Shown in pieces: positions 44,533 through 53,120 of a stretch of DNA of 64,000 bases. The DNA is from CAYUNA01 sp047629355. GTDB lineage: Bacteria; Bacteroidota; Bacteroidia; Chitinophagales; Saprospiraceae. The DNA is taken from assembly GCA_047629355.1 (NCBI GenBank), contig JBLHWU010000001.1:21889-85888 (forward strand). The letters are read 5' to 3'. Positions within the stretch are counted from its first letter, which is position 1. Each line of letters opens with the position of its first letter. Under the pieces are notes generated by a model. The model searched no databases, had not been told where the DNA came from, and saw only the letters and a list, made by a program, of their open reading frames with translations. A program made the position numbers and the translations under genes.

Positions 44533-44726
44533 TACGCTGTAAAGTAAGTTTGTTTAAAGTTTAAGAAGCGAGAGAATCTTACGATTTTCGAGCTTCAAAA
44601 AATACAGCGCGCATTGCCTGCGGCAATGCGGGTGTGCTTGTTAAGGGGTAAAAACGGTTTTTATAAACCGTTTTTACCCCTTAAAATCCCCTTGTAAAAA
44701 TGCAATGAAATTTACTTTACACGGTA
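44533..44726. mobile_element. Three-hairpin element with TACCGTGTAAAG-type ends (copy B)
   Basis: The ends TACGCTGTAAAGTAAGTTT and the complement of TACCGTGTAAAGTAAATTT match at 16 of 19 positions. Inside are hairpin 1 (44565-44596, GAAGCGAG...CGAGCTTC), hairpin 2 (44610-44630, CGCATTGCC-TGC-GGCAATGCG) and hairpin 3 (44643-44682, AAGGGGTAAAAACGG and complement). The core matches the element at 52713 although the terminal repeats are unrelated. Confidence 0.75.
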
Positions 44727-44730
44727 CTAA

Positions 44731-44774
44731 GGAACGGTAAAATAAGGAATATGAAATAACTAACTTCACGTTCC
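44731..44774. mobile_element. Mini GGAATGCG-type element (44 bp)
   Basis: GGAACG and CGTTCC ends with TAA on both outer sides (44728-44730 and 44775-44777), the same target pattern as the 160-bp copies. The interior is almost entirely deleted. Confidence 0.55.
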
Positions 44775-44820
44775 TAACCTTTCAAAAATCCAAATTTCTA
44801 TTAAAAACAACACCAACTTT

Positions 44821-46173
44821 ATGCACATAGCCATCATTGGAAACGGCATCGCGGGTATCTCCGCTGCCCGACATCTCCGCAAATTAAGTGACCACAAAAT
44901 CACCGTCATCTCTGGTGAAACGGATTATTTTTTCTCCCGCACCGCCCTCATGTACGTTTATATGGGACACATGCGCTGGGACGATATCGAACCTTACGAA
45001 GAGTGGTTTTGGAAAAAAAACCGCATCGACCTCAAACAAGGTTGGGTGGAAAAAGTGGACACTAAAGGCAAACAATTAGAGTTTATTGATGGTGAAAAAA
45101 TGGTGTTCGATAAGCTAATTATTGCTTCAGGTTCTAAACCGAATAAATTTGGCTGGCCAGGACAAGACCTTGATGGCGTACATGGTCTGTACAGCCGGCA
45201 AGACCTTGAATCCCTTGAACGACACAGTGAAAAAGGCATTCATCAAGCGGTGATTGTCGGTGGTGGACTGATTGGGATTGAGTTAGCTGAAATGCTACAT
45301 AGTCGCCATATTCCAGTAACGTTTTTGGTGCGAGAAAATCGATATTGGAACGCTGTCCTGCCCAATGAAGAGTCAGATATGATTACGCGCCATATTCGAG
45401 AACATGGAATTGACTTGCGTTTAGAGACGGAATTGAAAGAAATTTGGGGGACTCAAGAAGGCACAGCGCAGATGGTCGTCACCAGTACTGGCGAAAAAAT
45501 TAAATGTAATTATGTCGGATTGACCGCTGGCGTGAGTCCAAATATTGACTTCATTCGATTTGGAGATATTGAAATCAAACGAGGCATTTTAGTTGATGAA
45601 AATTTGCAGACGAACATCCCTGACATCTACGCGATTGGTGACTGTGCAGAACTGCGCAACCCTCGCGAAGGTCGTCGTGGCATCGAAGCGATTTGGTATA
45701 CGGGGCGTATGATGGGGGAGACCGTTGCCTATAACATATGCGATAAAAAAATTGCTTACAATCCAGGCATTTGGTTCAATTCTGCGAAGTTTTTGGACAT
45801 TGAATATCAAGTTTATGGAAACGTTAATACCAGACCGCCTGAAAATCATACTTCTATTTATTGGGAACACGCTGATGGACAAAAAGCAATTCGAATTGTA
45901 TATGACAATCAAACTTCGGAAGTTCTGGGTTTCAATTTAATGGGTGTTCGGTATCGTCACGAGGTTTGTGAAAAATGGTTGAAAGAAAAAACGCATATTG
46001 AAAAAGTGCTGCAAAATTTAGGAATTGCCAATTTTGACCCTGAGTTTTACAAAGAATATGAAGAGGAAGTGATTAAAATTTACAATCAGCAGACAGGTAA
46101 AAACTTACAATTAAAGCAAAAGCGTAGCTTGAAAGGTGCGATGCAATTTTTGCGAAACTTAGCAACAACTTAA
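44821..46173 (+). CDS. FAD-dependent pyridine-nucleotide-type oxidoreductase
   Basis: A 450-residue flavoprotein of the nitrite-reductase/NADH-oxidase-like class: FAD-binding IAIIGNGIAGISAARHL at the N-terminus, LIIASGSKPNKFGWPG, the NAD(P)H-binding VIVGGGLIGIELAEML (about 142-157), and the second FAD motif DIYAIGDCAELRNP. The C-terminal 140 residues form an extra domain without cysteine pairs. The next gene (75 bases on) encodes a polyferredoxin membrane protein, so this flavoprotein probably exchanges electrons between NAD(P)H and that membrane partner. The acceptor is unknown. Confidence 0.85.
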   Translation: MHIAIIGNGIAGISAARHLRKLSDHKITVISGETDYFFSRTALMYVYMGHMRWDDIEPYEEWFWKKNRIDLKQGWVEKVDTKGKQLEFIDGEKMVFDKLIIASGSKPNKFGWPGQDLDGVHGLYSRQDLESLERHSEKGIHQAVIVGGGLIGIELAEMLHSRHIPVTFLVRENRYWNAVLPNEESDMITRHIREHGIDLRLETELKEIWGTQEGTAQMVVTSTGEKIKCNYVGLTAGVSPNIDFIRFGDIEIKRGILVDENLQTNIPDIYAIGDCAELRNPREGRRGIEAIWYTGRMMGETVAYNICDKKIAYNPGIWFNSAKFLDIEYQVYGNVNTRPPENHTSIYWEHADGQKAIRIVYDNQTSEVLGFNLMGVRYRHEVCEKWLKEKTHIEKVLQNLGIANFDPEFYKEYEEEVIKIYNQQTGKNLQLKQKRSLKGAMQFLRNLATT

Positions 46174-46216
46174 ACCCTATTTTATTTTTTTGGGAAACGT
46201 TTCGGTCTCGTAAGAC

Positions 46217-46244
46217 CAACTCGTAATCCGCAACTCGTAACTCG
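46217..46244. repeat. Heptamer-phased repeat before the polyferredoxin gene
   Basis: CAACTCG, TAATCCG, CAACTCG, TAACTCG in exact 7-base steps, ending 4 bases before the ATG at 46249, where a ribosome-binding region would normally lie. Confidence 0.55.
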
Positions 46245-46248
46245 AAAT

Positions 46249-48069
46249 ATGTCAAATTCAACAGCAACTCATAAAACAATTGTTCAGAAAATCGGACTCG
46301 GTATTTTCGTTATCGGCTTTTTAATTTTTACGGCTATTTTAGGATTGGATAGTTACAAAATGACTCCCGATACCTTACAAGTGGAGAACAATTACCACAG
46401 AATCGCCATTTCAAAAGCTGCTGAGGACGAAGGATTCATGAAAAAAGAATTTCCGACCAATTTTGCTTTTATCAATAATTTAAAATCGACGATTAAAGTC
46501 GCGCAAGGAAATTTGCAGGCAGATTTTGATAAAAATGGGCTTCCCGAAGGCGTAAGTGATAAAAATAGTTACCTGATTGCAGATTGGAAAATCAAGGATT
46601 ATATTCTACCCAATGTCAAAAAAGCGAGCATCGGACCAGTTGCATCCAATCCCCTAATGTATTGGTTGCTGTCGATTGGACTAGCAATTTTCGGCGGTTT
46701 GTTGTACATCATTCCAAAGTTCCGAACTATTCCTGGTATTAGACACGACCATATTTTTCACAATGCCCTGACGCGTGGACTGACTTCTACACCGCGTAGT
46801 ATTGCTTTAGGTTTGACGATTGTTGGCGTGCTAGTTTATGGATTTTTCTACATCGGCAGCAATCTGTTGTTACCGATATTAACGGTTGCCGCAGCTGCAA
46901 TTATCACGGGTTTGGTCTTCTTTTATCAAAAACACCTCAAGAAAAATCCACCAAAATCTGCTTCGCCATCAATGACCGCTTGGTTGGGTATTTTTGTGGG
47001 CATTTACCTCGTCCTTTTTTATATTTTGCTCTATTGGAATCCTGCATACATCACAGGTTGGATGCTGATTTCTGACCCGTTTAGCAAGGCTTTGAATGGT
47101 GGCGAGGCAAGTCAATGGTTTCTCTACGGCATGTTGTATAGCATCATTGTTTGCGTAATGGGCTTACGAATGATTGCCAAATATCGCCACAATAAATACC
47201 AGATGATTCGAACGGGTTCTGTTATGTTTTTTCAAACAGCGATTGCATTTTTATTACCAGAAATACTAGTGCGCCTTAACCAGCCGTATTTTGATTTTAA
47301 AAACATTTGGCCACTTGATTACGACTTCTTTTTCGACTGGAATATCAATACTTTAATTGAAAGTGGCGGACTGGGCATTTTTATGTTTGTTTGGGGAATA
47401 GCACTGATTGTTTTGGCAGTTCCGATTATCACTTATTTTTATGGAAAACGCTGGTATTGTTCTTGGGTATGCGGCTGTGGAGGCTTGGCAGAAACCTTAG
47501 GCGACCCTTATCGGCAACTGTCTGATAAGAGTTTGCGGGCTTGGGAATTTGAACGATACATCATTCACGGTGTACTGGTTTTTGCTGTATTGATGACCGC
47601 GATGACGCTGTATACTTATTTTACGGGTAACTATCAAGTGCTCGGTTTCAATAGTGATACCGTCCGTAATTGGTATGGATTCTTGATTGGCGCAGGTTTC
47701 TCTGGCGTAGTTGGAACTGGTTTTTATCCACTGATGGGAAATCGCGTTTGGTGTCGCTTCGGTTGTCCACTATCCGCCTATTTAGGTCTGGTGCAACGCT
47801 TCAAATCTCGTTTTAGAATTACAACCAACGGCAGTCAGTGCATCTCTTGCGGAAACTGTTCGACTTATTGCGAAATGGGTATTGACGTACGTTCGTATGC
47901 ACAAAAAGGGCAAGACATCGTTCGGTCATCCTGTGTCGGTTGTGGAGTCTGTGCCGCAGTTTGTCCACGTGGTGTTTTGCGTTTGGAAAATGGTGGAAAT
48001 GTATCGGAACGAGCACTGGAATTACGGACGATTCACATTACAGAAGAACAGATTAGATTATTGAATTAA
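46249..48069 (+). CDS. NosR/NapH/RdxA-like membrane polyferredoxin
   Basis: A 606-residue membrane protein. N-terminal span (about 15-35) and a periplasmic-type loop, then about eight further spans to residue 490. Cysteine motifs: RWYCSWVCGCGG (about 400-412) and VWCRFGCPLSAYLGL (about 500-514), as in NapH/NosR/RdxA proteins, then two 4Fe-4S ferredoxin motifs, CISCGNCSTYC and CVGCGVCAAVCPRG (about 527-570). Such proteins carry electrons across or along the membrane. The neighbour is an FAD oxidoreductase with which it probably forms a two-component electron-transfer unit. No nos, nap or ccoG-type genes are adjacent, so the terminal acceptor is unclear. A terminator follows at 48090-48133. Confidence 0.82.
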   Translation: MSNSTATHKTIVQKIGLGIFVIGFLIFTAILGLDSYKMTPDTLQVENNYHRIAISKAAEDEGFMKKEFPTNFAFINNLKSTIKVAQGNLQADFDKNGLPEGVSDKNSYLIADWKIKDYILPNVKKASIGPVASNPLMYWLLSIGLAIFGGLLYIIPKFRTIPGIRHDHIFHNALTRGLTSTPRSIALGLTIVGVLVYGFFYIGSNLLLPILTVAAAAIITGLVFFYQKHLKKNPPKSASPSMTAWLGIFVGIYLVLFYILLYWNPAYITGWMLISDPFSKALNGGEASQWFLYGMLYSIIVCVMGLRMIAKYRHNKYQMIRTGSVMFFQTAIAFLLPEILVRLNQPYFDFKNIWPLDYDFFFDWNINTLIESGGLGIFMFVWGIALIVLAVPIITYFYGKRWYCSWVCGCGGLAETLGDPYRQLSDKSLRAWEFERYIIHGVLVFAVLMTAMTLYTYFTGNYQVLGFNSDTVRNWYGFLIGAGFSGVVGTGFYPLMGNRVWCRFGCPLSAYLGLVQRFKSRFRITTNGSQCISCGNCSTYCEMGIDVRSYAQKGQDIVRSSCVGCGVCAAVCPRGVLRLENGGNVSERALELRTIHITEEQIRLLN

Positions 48070-48089
48070 TTCGAAATACTTCATTTTGC

Positions 48090-48133
48090 AAAAAAGCCAT
48101 GCTTGGGATTAAACAACCGAAGCATGGCTTTTT
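48090..48133 (+). terminator. Terminator after the oxidoreductase-polyferredoxin pair
   Basis: AAAAAAGCCATGCTT pairs with AAGCATGGCTTTTT, with a loop of about 14 bases and a T run. Confidence 0.85.
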
Positions 48134-48296
48134 AAGTTAAAATACCCAGCCCACCGCCGCCTTCGGCTGCGGGGGAGAGCGGTTTGCGGGAGAGAAATAA
48201 CTATAAATTACAAAAATTAGAGTTTGTGCCTTTTTCAACATACCGCGTTTTGAGAGAAAGAAGTTAAACACCAAATTGCTCGAAACTTTAGCCGTC

Positions 48297-49493
48297 ATGA
48301 AACATTTAATCATTTTTCTCCTAATAATAAATAGCAACCAACGTATCAATGCCCAAAACCTAATTCCAAATGGCAGCTTTGAACTAATCAATACTTGTCA
48401 AAAATACCACGAACGCTGTGCGCCCAAAGCTTGGCGGTCTTCTAATTTGAAAAATTTTTACTACCCAGAATATTTGCCCAACACAAAAATGGCAATTCCT
48501 CCGTTTAAAGGCAGCCGTAGCATTGCCCTGACTTTTTATTATCAGGGAAAAGCGTACGAACGGAAATTTGCGCAAGCGGCCTTGATTTGTCCATTGATAG
48601 AAGGCGAACGTTATCATTTTAAAATTCATTATTTATTAAAAAAGGCGGCAGTTGAAAATTTCGGAATTTATTTTGCAGACAGTCTTAAGGTTTTTACAAA
48701 AAATGATTTCTTAAAAACAGCGAAACCCCAGATAATTGTACCCGTTCGGCAAGATTTAGCAGCAAATGAATGGGCAGTTTTTGAAACAGCGTTTACAGCA
48801 ACTGGAAATGAAAAAGGTATTATTTTGGGCAACTTTGCAGTAGATTCTTTGACAACAATTTTTGCAGCAAAAGACATTTCCAAACGGAATTTTGAAAAGG
48901 AAAAAAAGAAGCGAATTTATGTCCGATTTGATGATTTGAGTTTGACACCGATAAATGAAACAGCACATGCTGATTGTACTTTTGATGAAAATTTAGCTGC
49001 TATTTACAATGATTCTATCCGCCATATTTTAGAACATCCAAGAACGATTCATCCGCTGGAATTAGAACTAAATATACCCGTTGCTGAGCAAACTTTCGAT
49101 TATTCGCCACCAATAGACACTTATATAATAAGAGAAGACACCGTTCAAACGAACAAGATTTTTTCTTTTAAGCACATTAATTTTGAAACGAATAGCGCAC
49201 GGTTGTTTCGGTCGTCGTATTTTACTTTAAACCAAATTGTAGAGGCTTTGCAAAAAAATCCTTCCTTAAATTTACGAATTGTGGGACATACCGATGATGT
49301 TGGTTTGGGTAATTTCAATAGAATGCTATCGGAAATGCGAGCGCGGTCAGTGGCTGATTTTTTAGTATCAAAAGGCATTAAACGAAGACGGTTAACGACT
49401 TTTGGAATGGGAGAAAGTACCCCCATTTCTGGAAACAATTCGGAAGGTGGGAGGTTGAAAAATCGGCGGGTGGAGTTTTTATTGGTGAAATAA
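48297..49493 (+). CDS. OmpA-family outer-membrane protein
   Basis: A 398-residue protein with a signal peptide (MKHLIIFLLIINSNQRINAQ). Residues 22-220 form a jelly-roll-like domain beginning NLIPNGSFELINTCQKYHE, as in carbohydrate-binding-like modules of Bacteroidota surface proteins. Residues of about 285-398 form an OmpA peptidoglycan-binding domain: HINFETNSARLF, LRIVGHTDDVGLGNFNRMLSEMRA-like segment (about 330-355) and RLTTFGMGE. It likely anchors an extracellular or periplasmic domain to the cell wall. A TTG 21 bases upstream is not used; the ATG gives a clean signal peptide. Confidence 0.85.
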   Translation: MKHLIIFLLIINSNQRINAQNLIPNGSFELINTCQKYHERCAPKAWRSSNLKNFYYPEYLPNTKMAIPPFKGSRSIALTFYYQGKAYERKFAQAALICPLIEGERYHFKIHYLLKKAAVENFGIYFADSLKVFTKNDFLKTAKPQIIVPVRQDLAANEWAVFETAFTATGNEKGIILGNFAVDSLTTIFAAKDISKRNFEKEKKKRIYVRFDDLSLTPINETAHADCTFDENLAAIYNDSIRHILEHPRTIHPLELELNIPVAEQTFDYSPPIDTYIIREDTVQTNKIFSFKHINFETNSARLFRSSYFTLNQIVEALQKNPSLNLRIVGHTDDVGLGNFNRMLSEMRARSVADFLVSKGIKRRRLTTFGMGESTPISGNNSEGGRLKNRRVEFLLVK

Positions 49494-49505
49494 GCGTTAT
49501 CTTTT

Positions 49506-49727
49506 TTATAGATAATTTGCATCATCTATTAGAAGCCTTTTCATTATTTCATCAATTGTATACTCCCGATAAAAGACAAAATCATTAATTGTCCCATCAA
49601 GCTTTCCATATCGCTTTTCTAATGCTGTAGAATTCATCCGTATCAAATCATCATCGTGAAGATTTTCATAGATTTCCTCTAACATTTTTTTTGCATGATA
49701 TTTATCTATCTCTTCCCAATTTAACAT
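49506..49727 (-). CDS. Small hypothetical protein
   Basis: A 73-residue acidic protein (MLNWEEIDKYHAKKMLEEIY...) with helical, coiled character and no recognised family. It begins with ATG, lies 34 bases downstream of cdsA on the same strand, ends just past the convergent OmpA gene, and does not overlap another gene or repeat. These points support it as real, but no function can be given. Confidence 0.5.
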   Translation of the reverse strand: MLNWEEIDKYHAKKMLEEIYENLHDDDLIRMNSTALEKRYGKLDGTINDFVFYREYTIDEIMKRLLIDDANYL

Positions 49728-49761
49728 TAATTTTCGCTTTTAGTAATACCCATTTTTTATC

Positions 49762-50607
49762 TTAACCAGCCAATCGAATCCACAAAATATAAGCCGCAGC
49801 AAATGGTAACAAGAAAATAAAGGCATCAAATCTATCCAACAACCCTCCGTGTCCAGGCATCAATCGTCCAGAGTCTTTCACGCCCGCCGTTCGTTTCAAC
49901 ATCGACTCAATCAAGTCACCAATAGACCCAAATACCGAAACAATTACTCCCAAAACGAACCAATTAATTTTCGAATCTTCTTGAAAAAGATAGCACAAAG
50001 CCCAAGCCGCCAAGAAGGTGACACATACACCACCGATTGACCCTTCCCAAGTTTTATTAGGAGAAATACGTGGAATTAACTTGGTTTTACCAATTTTTGA
50101 ACCAATTAAATACGCGCCAGTATCATTTGCCCAACTCAATAATAGCAAACCTAAAACCGTATCTGCATAAAATTTATCGCCATCAAACGCAATGAAATCC
50201 AGTAACGCAAACGGCGCACCGATATAAACCATTCCCAAAACGATATAAGCAACATTCATAAATGGTCGCTCAGATTTGGAAAAAAGCTCGTAGATAAATG
50301 CTAAGAATATGAATGGGAAAAACAAACCAGCAGAGACAATAATGAACTCTTCCGTGATGTCTACCCAGCCCAATTGCATCACGGATGCGAGGACAAACGG
50401 GGTCAATCCAAACGCGACACCAATGAATAATCGAATAAAATCACGACGGCTTTCTCTATCCATCACCATCAAGAAAAATTCCCAGAGACACCCCGCCGTA
50501 ATGATGGCAAATAAGGCCACAAAAATGTAGTGGTGGCTATACAATCCCAACAACATAACAACGACAAAAATGACTGCGGTGATGGCTCTCTGTAATAATC
50601 CTTTCAT
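49762..50607 (-). CDS. cdsA: Phosphatidate cytidylyltransferase
   Basis: A 281-residue polytopic membrane enzyme (about eight spans) making CDP-diacylglycerol from phosphatidate and CTP. The C-terminal CdsA signature is complete: SMLKRTAGVKDSGRLMPGHG followed by GLLDRFDAF. SPNKTWEGSIGG and SWANDTGAYLIG are further family motifs. A CPBP protease gene lies upstream on the same strand (96 bases), and a small hypothetical gene follows. Confidence 0.95.
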   Translation of the reverse strand: MKGLLQRAITAVIFVVVMLLGLYSHHYIFVALFAIITAGCLWEFFLMVMDRESRRDFIRLFIGVAFGLTPFVLASVMQLGWVDITEEFIIVSAGLFFPFIFLAFIYELFSKSERPFMNVAYIVLGMVYIGAPFALLDFIAFDGDKFYADTVLGLLLLSWANDTGAYLIGSKIGKTKLIPRISPNKTWEGSIGGVCVTFLAAWALCYLFQEDSKINWFVLGVIVSVFGSIGDLIESMLKRTAGVKDSGRLMPGHGGLLDRFDAFIFLLPFAAAYILWIRLAG

Positions 50608-50702
50608 AAGTTTGGCTAATAGTTTTTAGTGCGTATGTTAACTAAAATCAGAATTTCTTTGCGCCCCATTTGATGGGGCTAAAATAAGATAGCTACGCAA
50701 TA

Positions 50703-51632
50703 TCACTTACTAAAACGCTGAATCGTTCTCCCAATTACGGGCACTAAGATAGCAGAAAAAATAATTAATCCAACTGCTGGCATTTCGATAGCATCCAAAC
50801 TCTGGTCTTCTAAGTTGTCTACACCGACATTTTCTTCTAAAAAATCTTTGTAATAAATCGCAATGACTTGCATGCCATTGAAGACCAAATGACCGAAAAT
50901 GGGCACCCATAAATTTTTCGTCCAAACGAGTAAATAGCCCAATAACCCACCCAGCAACATTCTTGGTAAAAAGCCCGCAAATTGGAAATGAAAAAAGCTA
51001 AAAACAAGAGCTGCTACCCAAACAGCAACATGCTCATTTTTGAAAGCGCGCGACAAAGTTTGCTGGATAATCCCTCGAAAAAGTAACTCCTCCCCTATTG
51101 CGGGAATAATTGCCATGACGAAAAAAGATAGCGCCAATTCGCCCGCTGTTTCCATCGTCAAAAAGGTTTTGATAATACCTTCCGTATCTGTTTCTAGAGT
51201 CACCGCCCACTCTGGCAGAGGAATTAATTGATTGAGCCACATCGAAAATTGCACCAAGCCCATTGAACTAATTATGAACACCAACGTCATGCCCATAATG
51301 GCAATGTGCGGCGGTCGATTTAATTTTAAAAACTTTGTCCAATCCTTTTTATACATCATCCAACAGATGAAAAATGACGGCACAATAAACGTAAATGCCT
51401 GACTGATAAAAGTAGTCAAACGAAGAAAATTTCGGTCCTCTAAACCAACATCGCTTTCGGAAACCATGCTAAAAAATTCCGCCTGTGTAATCCCGTAAAA
51501 ATTAAATGCCAATGCGCCGATACCTCCACCTGCAAGAATACCCGAAAATACTGCCGCTGCAGTAATTAATAAGACTGCTTTGACAGGAAATTGTAATAAT
51601 TCTGGCTTTGGGTTAGATTCTAAGTTTTCCAT
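50703..51632 (-). CDS. CPBP-family intramembrane metalloprotease
   Basis: A 309-residue membrane protein with about eight spans. The Abi/CPBP active-site motifs are present: EELLFRGIIQQ (Glu-Glu and Arg), FSFFHFQFAG (His), and FGHLVFNGM (His and Asn). Such enzymes are related to the CAAX prenyl protease Rce1; bacterial members often act in membrane protein maturation or bacteriocin immunity. The adjacent cdsA suggests envelope housekeeping, but no substrate is implied. The final predicted span follows VIGRTIQRF. Confidence 0.88.
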   Translation of the reverse strand: MENLESNPKPELLQFPVKAVLLITAAAVFSGILAGGGIGALAFNFYGITQAEFFSMVSESDVGLEDRNFLRLTTFISQAFTFIVPSFFICWMMYKKDWTKFLKLNRPPHIAIMGMTLVFIISSMGLVQFSMWLNQLIPLPEWAVTLETDTEGIIKTFLTMETAGELALSFFVMAIIPAIGEELLFRGIIQQTLSRAFKNEHVAVWVAALVFSFFHFQFAGFLPRMLLGGLLGYLLVWTKNLWVPIFGHLVFNGMQVIAIYYKDFLEENVGVDNLEDQSLDAIEMPAVGLIIFSAILVPVIGRTIQRFSK

Positions 51633-51671
51633 AAAGTGGATTTTTATAATTTAGCGGCAAAGGTAGGAAAA

Positions 51672-51706
51672 ACGGCCGACGGTGAACGGTTGACGGCTCA
51701 TGGTAT
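51672..51706. repeat. Heptamer-phased ACGGNNN repeat
   Basis: ACGGCCG, ACGGTGA, ACGGTTG, ACGGCTC, ATGGTAT in exact 7-base steps, in the divergent gap between the CPBP protease and pdxJ. Same unit as 36803-36837. Confidence 0.6.
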
Positions 51707-51794
51707 GGCACAACTTTTACTTAGTAACGGTAAAAAAATATCCCCGCCATTTGGACGAGTTTATTATTTTATCATTACTTGAAAAAATTAAAAA

Positions 51795-52514
51795 ATGAAT
51801 AAGACTAAATTATCTGTAAATATTAATAAAGTAGCAACTTTGCGAAATGCAAGAGGTGGAAACTTGCCTGACTTGGTGCAAGTTGCGAAGGATTGTCAGG
51901 AATTTGGAGCGGAAGGAATTACCGTGCATCCACGTCCTGATGAGCGACACATTCGGTATGCGGACGTACCATTGTTGAAAGAAGTTGTGAATACAGAATA
52001 CAATATTGAAGGCTATCCGAATCCTAATTTTTTGAAATTGGTTTTGGACAATAAGCCTGCTCAATGTACGCTTGTCCCCGACCCTCCTGGCGTTTTGACT
52101 TCGGATAGCGGCTGGGACACGGTGAAGAATGAGGCATTTTTGAAAGAAGTGATTCAAGAATTACATGCGGCTAATATTCGGGTATCGTTGTTTATTGATA
52201 CCGATGAAAAATTAATTGAAGGCGCGAAAAAAGTAGGTGCAGACCGTATTGAATTTTATACGGGCAAATATGCAACTGACTTTTTAACCAACAAAAATGC
52301 AGCAGTGGCGCCACATACGCGCACGGCGAACTTTGCGAACGAAATTGGTTTGGGTATCAATGCAGGACATGATTTGAATTTGGATAATTTGAAATTTTAT
52401 AAGGATAATGTCCCGGGACTATTGGAAGTGTCGATTGGTCATGCGTTGATTTCGGATGCCTTATATTTTGGGTTAAAGAATACAATTCAGATGTATTTGC
52501 GGCAGTTGCGGTAA
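51795..52514 (+). CDS. pdxJ: Pyridoxine 5'-phosphate synthase
   Basis: A 239-residue TIM-barrel enzyme condensing 1-deoxyxylulose 5-phosphate with 3-amino-2-oxopropyl phosphate to pyridoxine 5'-phosphate. Motifs: LSVNINKVATLRNARGG, the phosphate- and substrate-binding ITVHPRPDERHIR, CTLVPDPPGVLTSDSGWD, IEFYTGKYA, and GINAGHDLNLDNL near the C-terminus with the final phosphate site LEVSIGHALISDAL. Length and order are standard. No pdxA is adjacent. Confidence 0.96.
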   Translation: MNKTKLSVNINKVATLRNARGGNLPDLVQVAKDCQEFGAEGITVHPRPDERHIRYADVPLLKEVVNTEYNIEGYPNPNFLKLVLDNKPAQCTLVPDPPGVLTSDSGWDTVKNEAFLKEVIQELHAANIRVSLFIDTDEKLIEGAKKVGADRIEFYTGKYATDFLTNKNAAVAPHTRTANFANEIGLGINAGHDLNLDNLKFYKDNVPGLLEVSIGHALISDALYFGLKNTIQMYLRQLR

Positions 52515-52616
52515 GGACTTTTTAAATGTTTTAACAAAACATCACTTTCCTCAATTTGCAAAATTGATACACGTTGACTAATTTTGTTAATTAACTCTTG
52601 CTTTTATCATAAATTC

Positions 52617-53040
52617 GCAGTAATTTCGAAGAGATTGAATATGACTAACCGCAGATGCAATCTGCGGAAAGCAAGAAAATATGCAATAACGCTGAAAGAG
52701 TTAAATATAAATGGTTCTTTGACAAATCCCGTGGAATAACATATTATTTGAACTTTGAAAAGCGAGAAAATCGTAAGGTTTTCGAGCTTCAAAAGAAACA
52801 GCGCGTGCTGCCGCAGGTAGCGCGGGTAAGGTTTTGAGGGACAAAAATGGTTTTGCAAAAACCATTTTTGTCCCTCAATCTCCCTTTGCTAAAACAAGAA
52901 CAAACTTGTGTTTCACTGAATTTGTCAAAGAACCATATAAATAAGAATGTTTAACTCCTTCAGAGTTGCGATACTTTTCTCATTATCCCTCGGATTTCAT
53001 CCAAGGTTATTCATATTTAACTACTTCGTAGTTATTTGAT
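52617..53040. repeat. Inverted pair of a Bacteroidota repeat interrupted by a mobile element
   Basis: The segment 52620-52705 (read in complement) and the segment 52945-53040 are two copies of one repeat: both contain TTTAACTCYTTCAGMGTT, then GATACTTTTCTC-like, a CGGATT...CATC core, TATTCATATTTAAC or CATATTCAATC, and CTTCGWARTTA. They face each other. Between them sits the complete three-hairpin element 52713-52934, which therefore split an older inverted repeat. Confidence 0.6.
52713..52934. mobile_element. Complete three-hairpin element with target duplication (copy C)
   Basis: 222 bp bounded by perfect 15-bp inverted ends, GGTTCTTTGACAAAT (52713-52727) and ATTTGTCAAAGAACC (52920-52934), and flanked by an exact 8-bp direct repeat ATATAAAT (52705-52712 and 52935-52942). 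Inside are hairpin 1 (52757-52790), hairpin 2 (52801-52824, GCGCGTGCTGCC-GC-AGGTAGCGCG) and hairpin 3 (52836-52876). There is no open reading frame, so it is a non-autonomous element moved by an outside transposase. Confidence 0.85.
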
Positions 53041-53080
53041 GAGTGATGTTAGCCATTGAAAATTTTAATTGTGGTACCCC

Positions 53081-53108
53081 GTCAACCTTCCATAGTTGAC
53101 CGTCCACC
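53081..53108. repeat. Short heptamer-phased repeat upstream of batB
   Basis: GTCAACC, TTCCATA, GTTGACC, GTCCACC in 7-base steps, ending 12 bases before the batB ATG. Confidence 0.4.
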
Positions 53109-53120
53109 AAAAAAATATAA

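Larger units (their letters stand above)
44138..44820. other. Divergent gap with promoter and stacked repeats
   Basis: No gene. It contains the rpsU promoter, a three-hairpin element (44533-44726) and, three bases farther, a 44-bp GGAACG/CGTTCC element (44731-44774). The rest is unremarkable A+T-rich DNA. Confidence 0.65.

Noticed and set aside
52713..52934. Structured RNA gene or integron attC site
   Set aside because: Perfect terminal repeats and an 8-bp target duplication fit a transposable element better; no integrase or attC core sites are seen.
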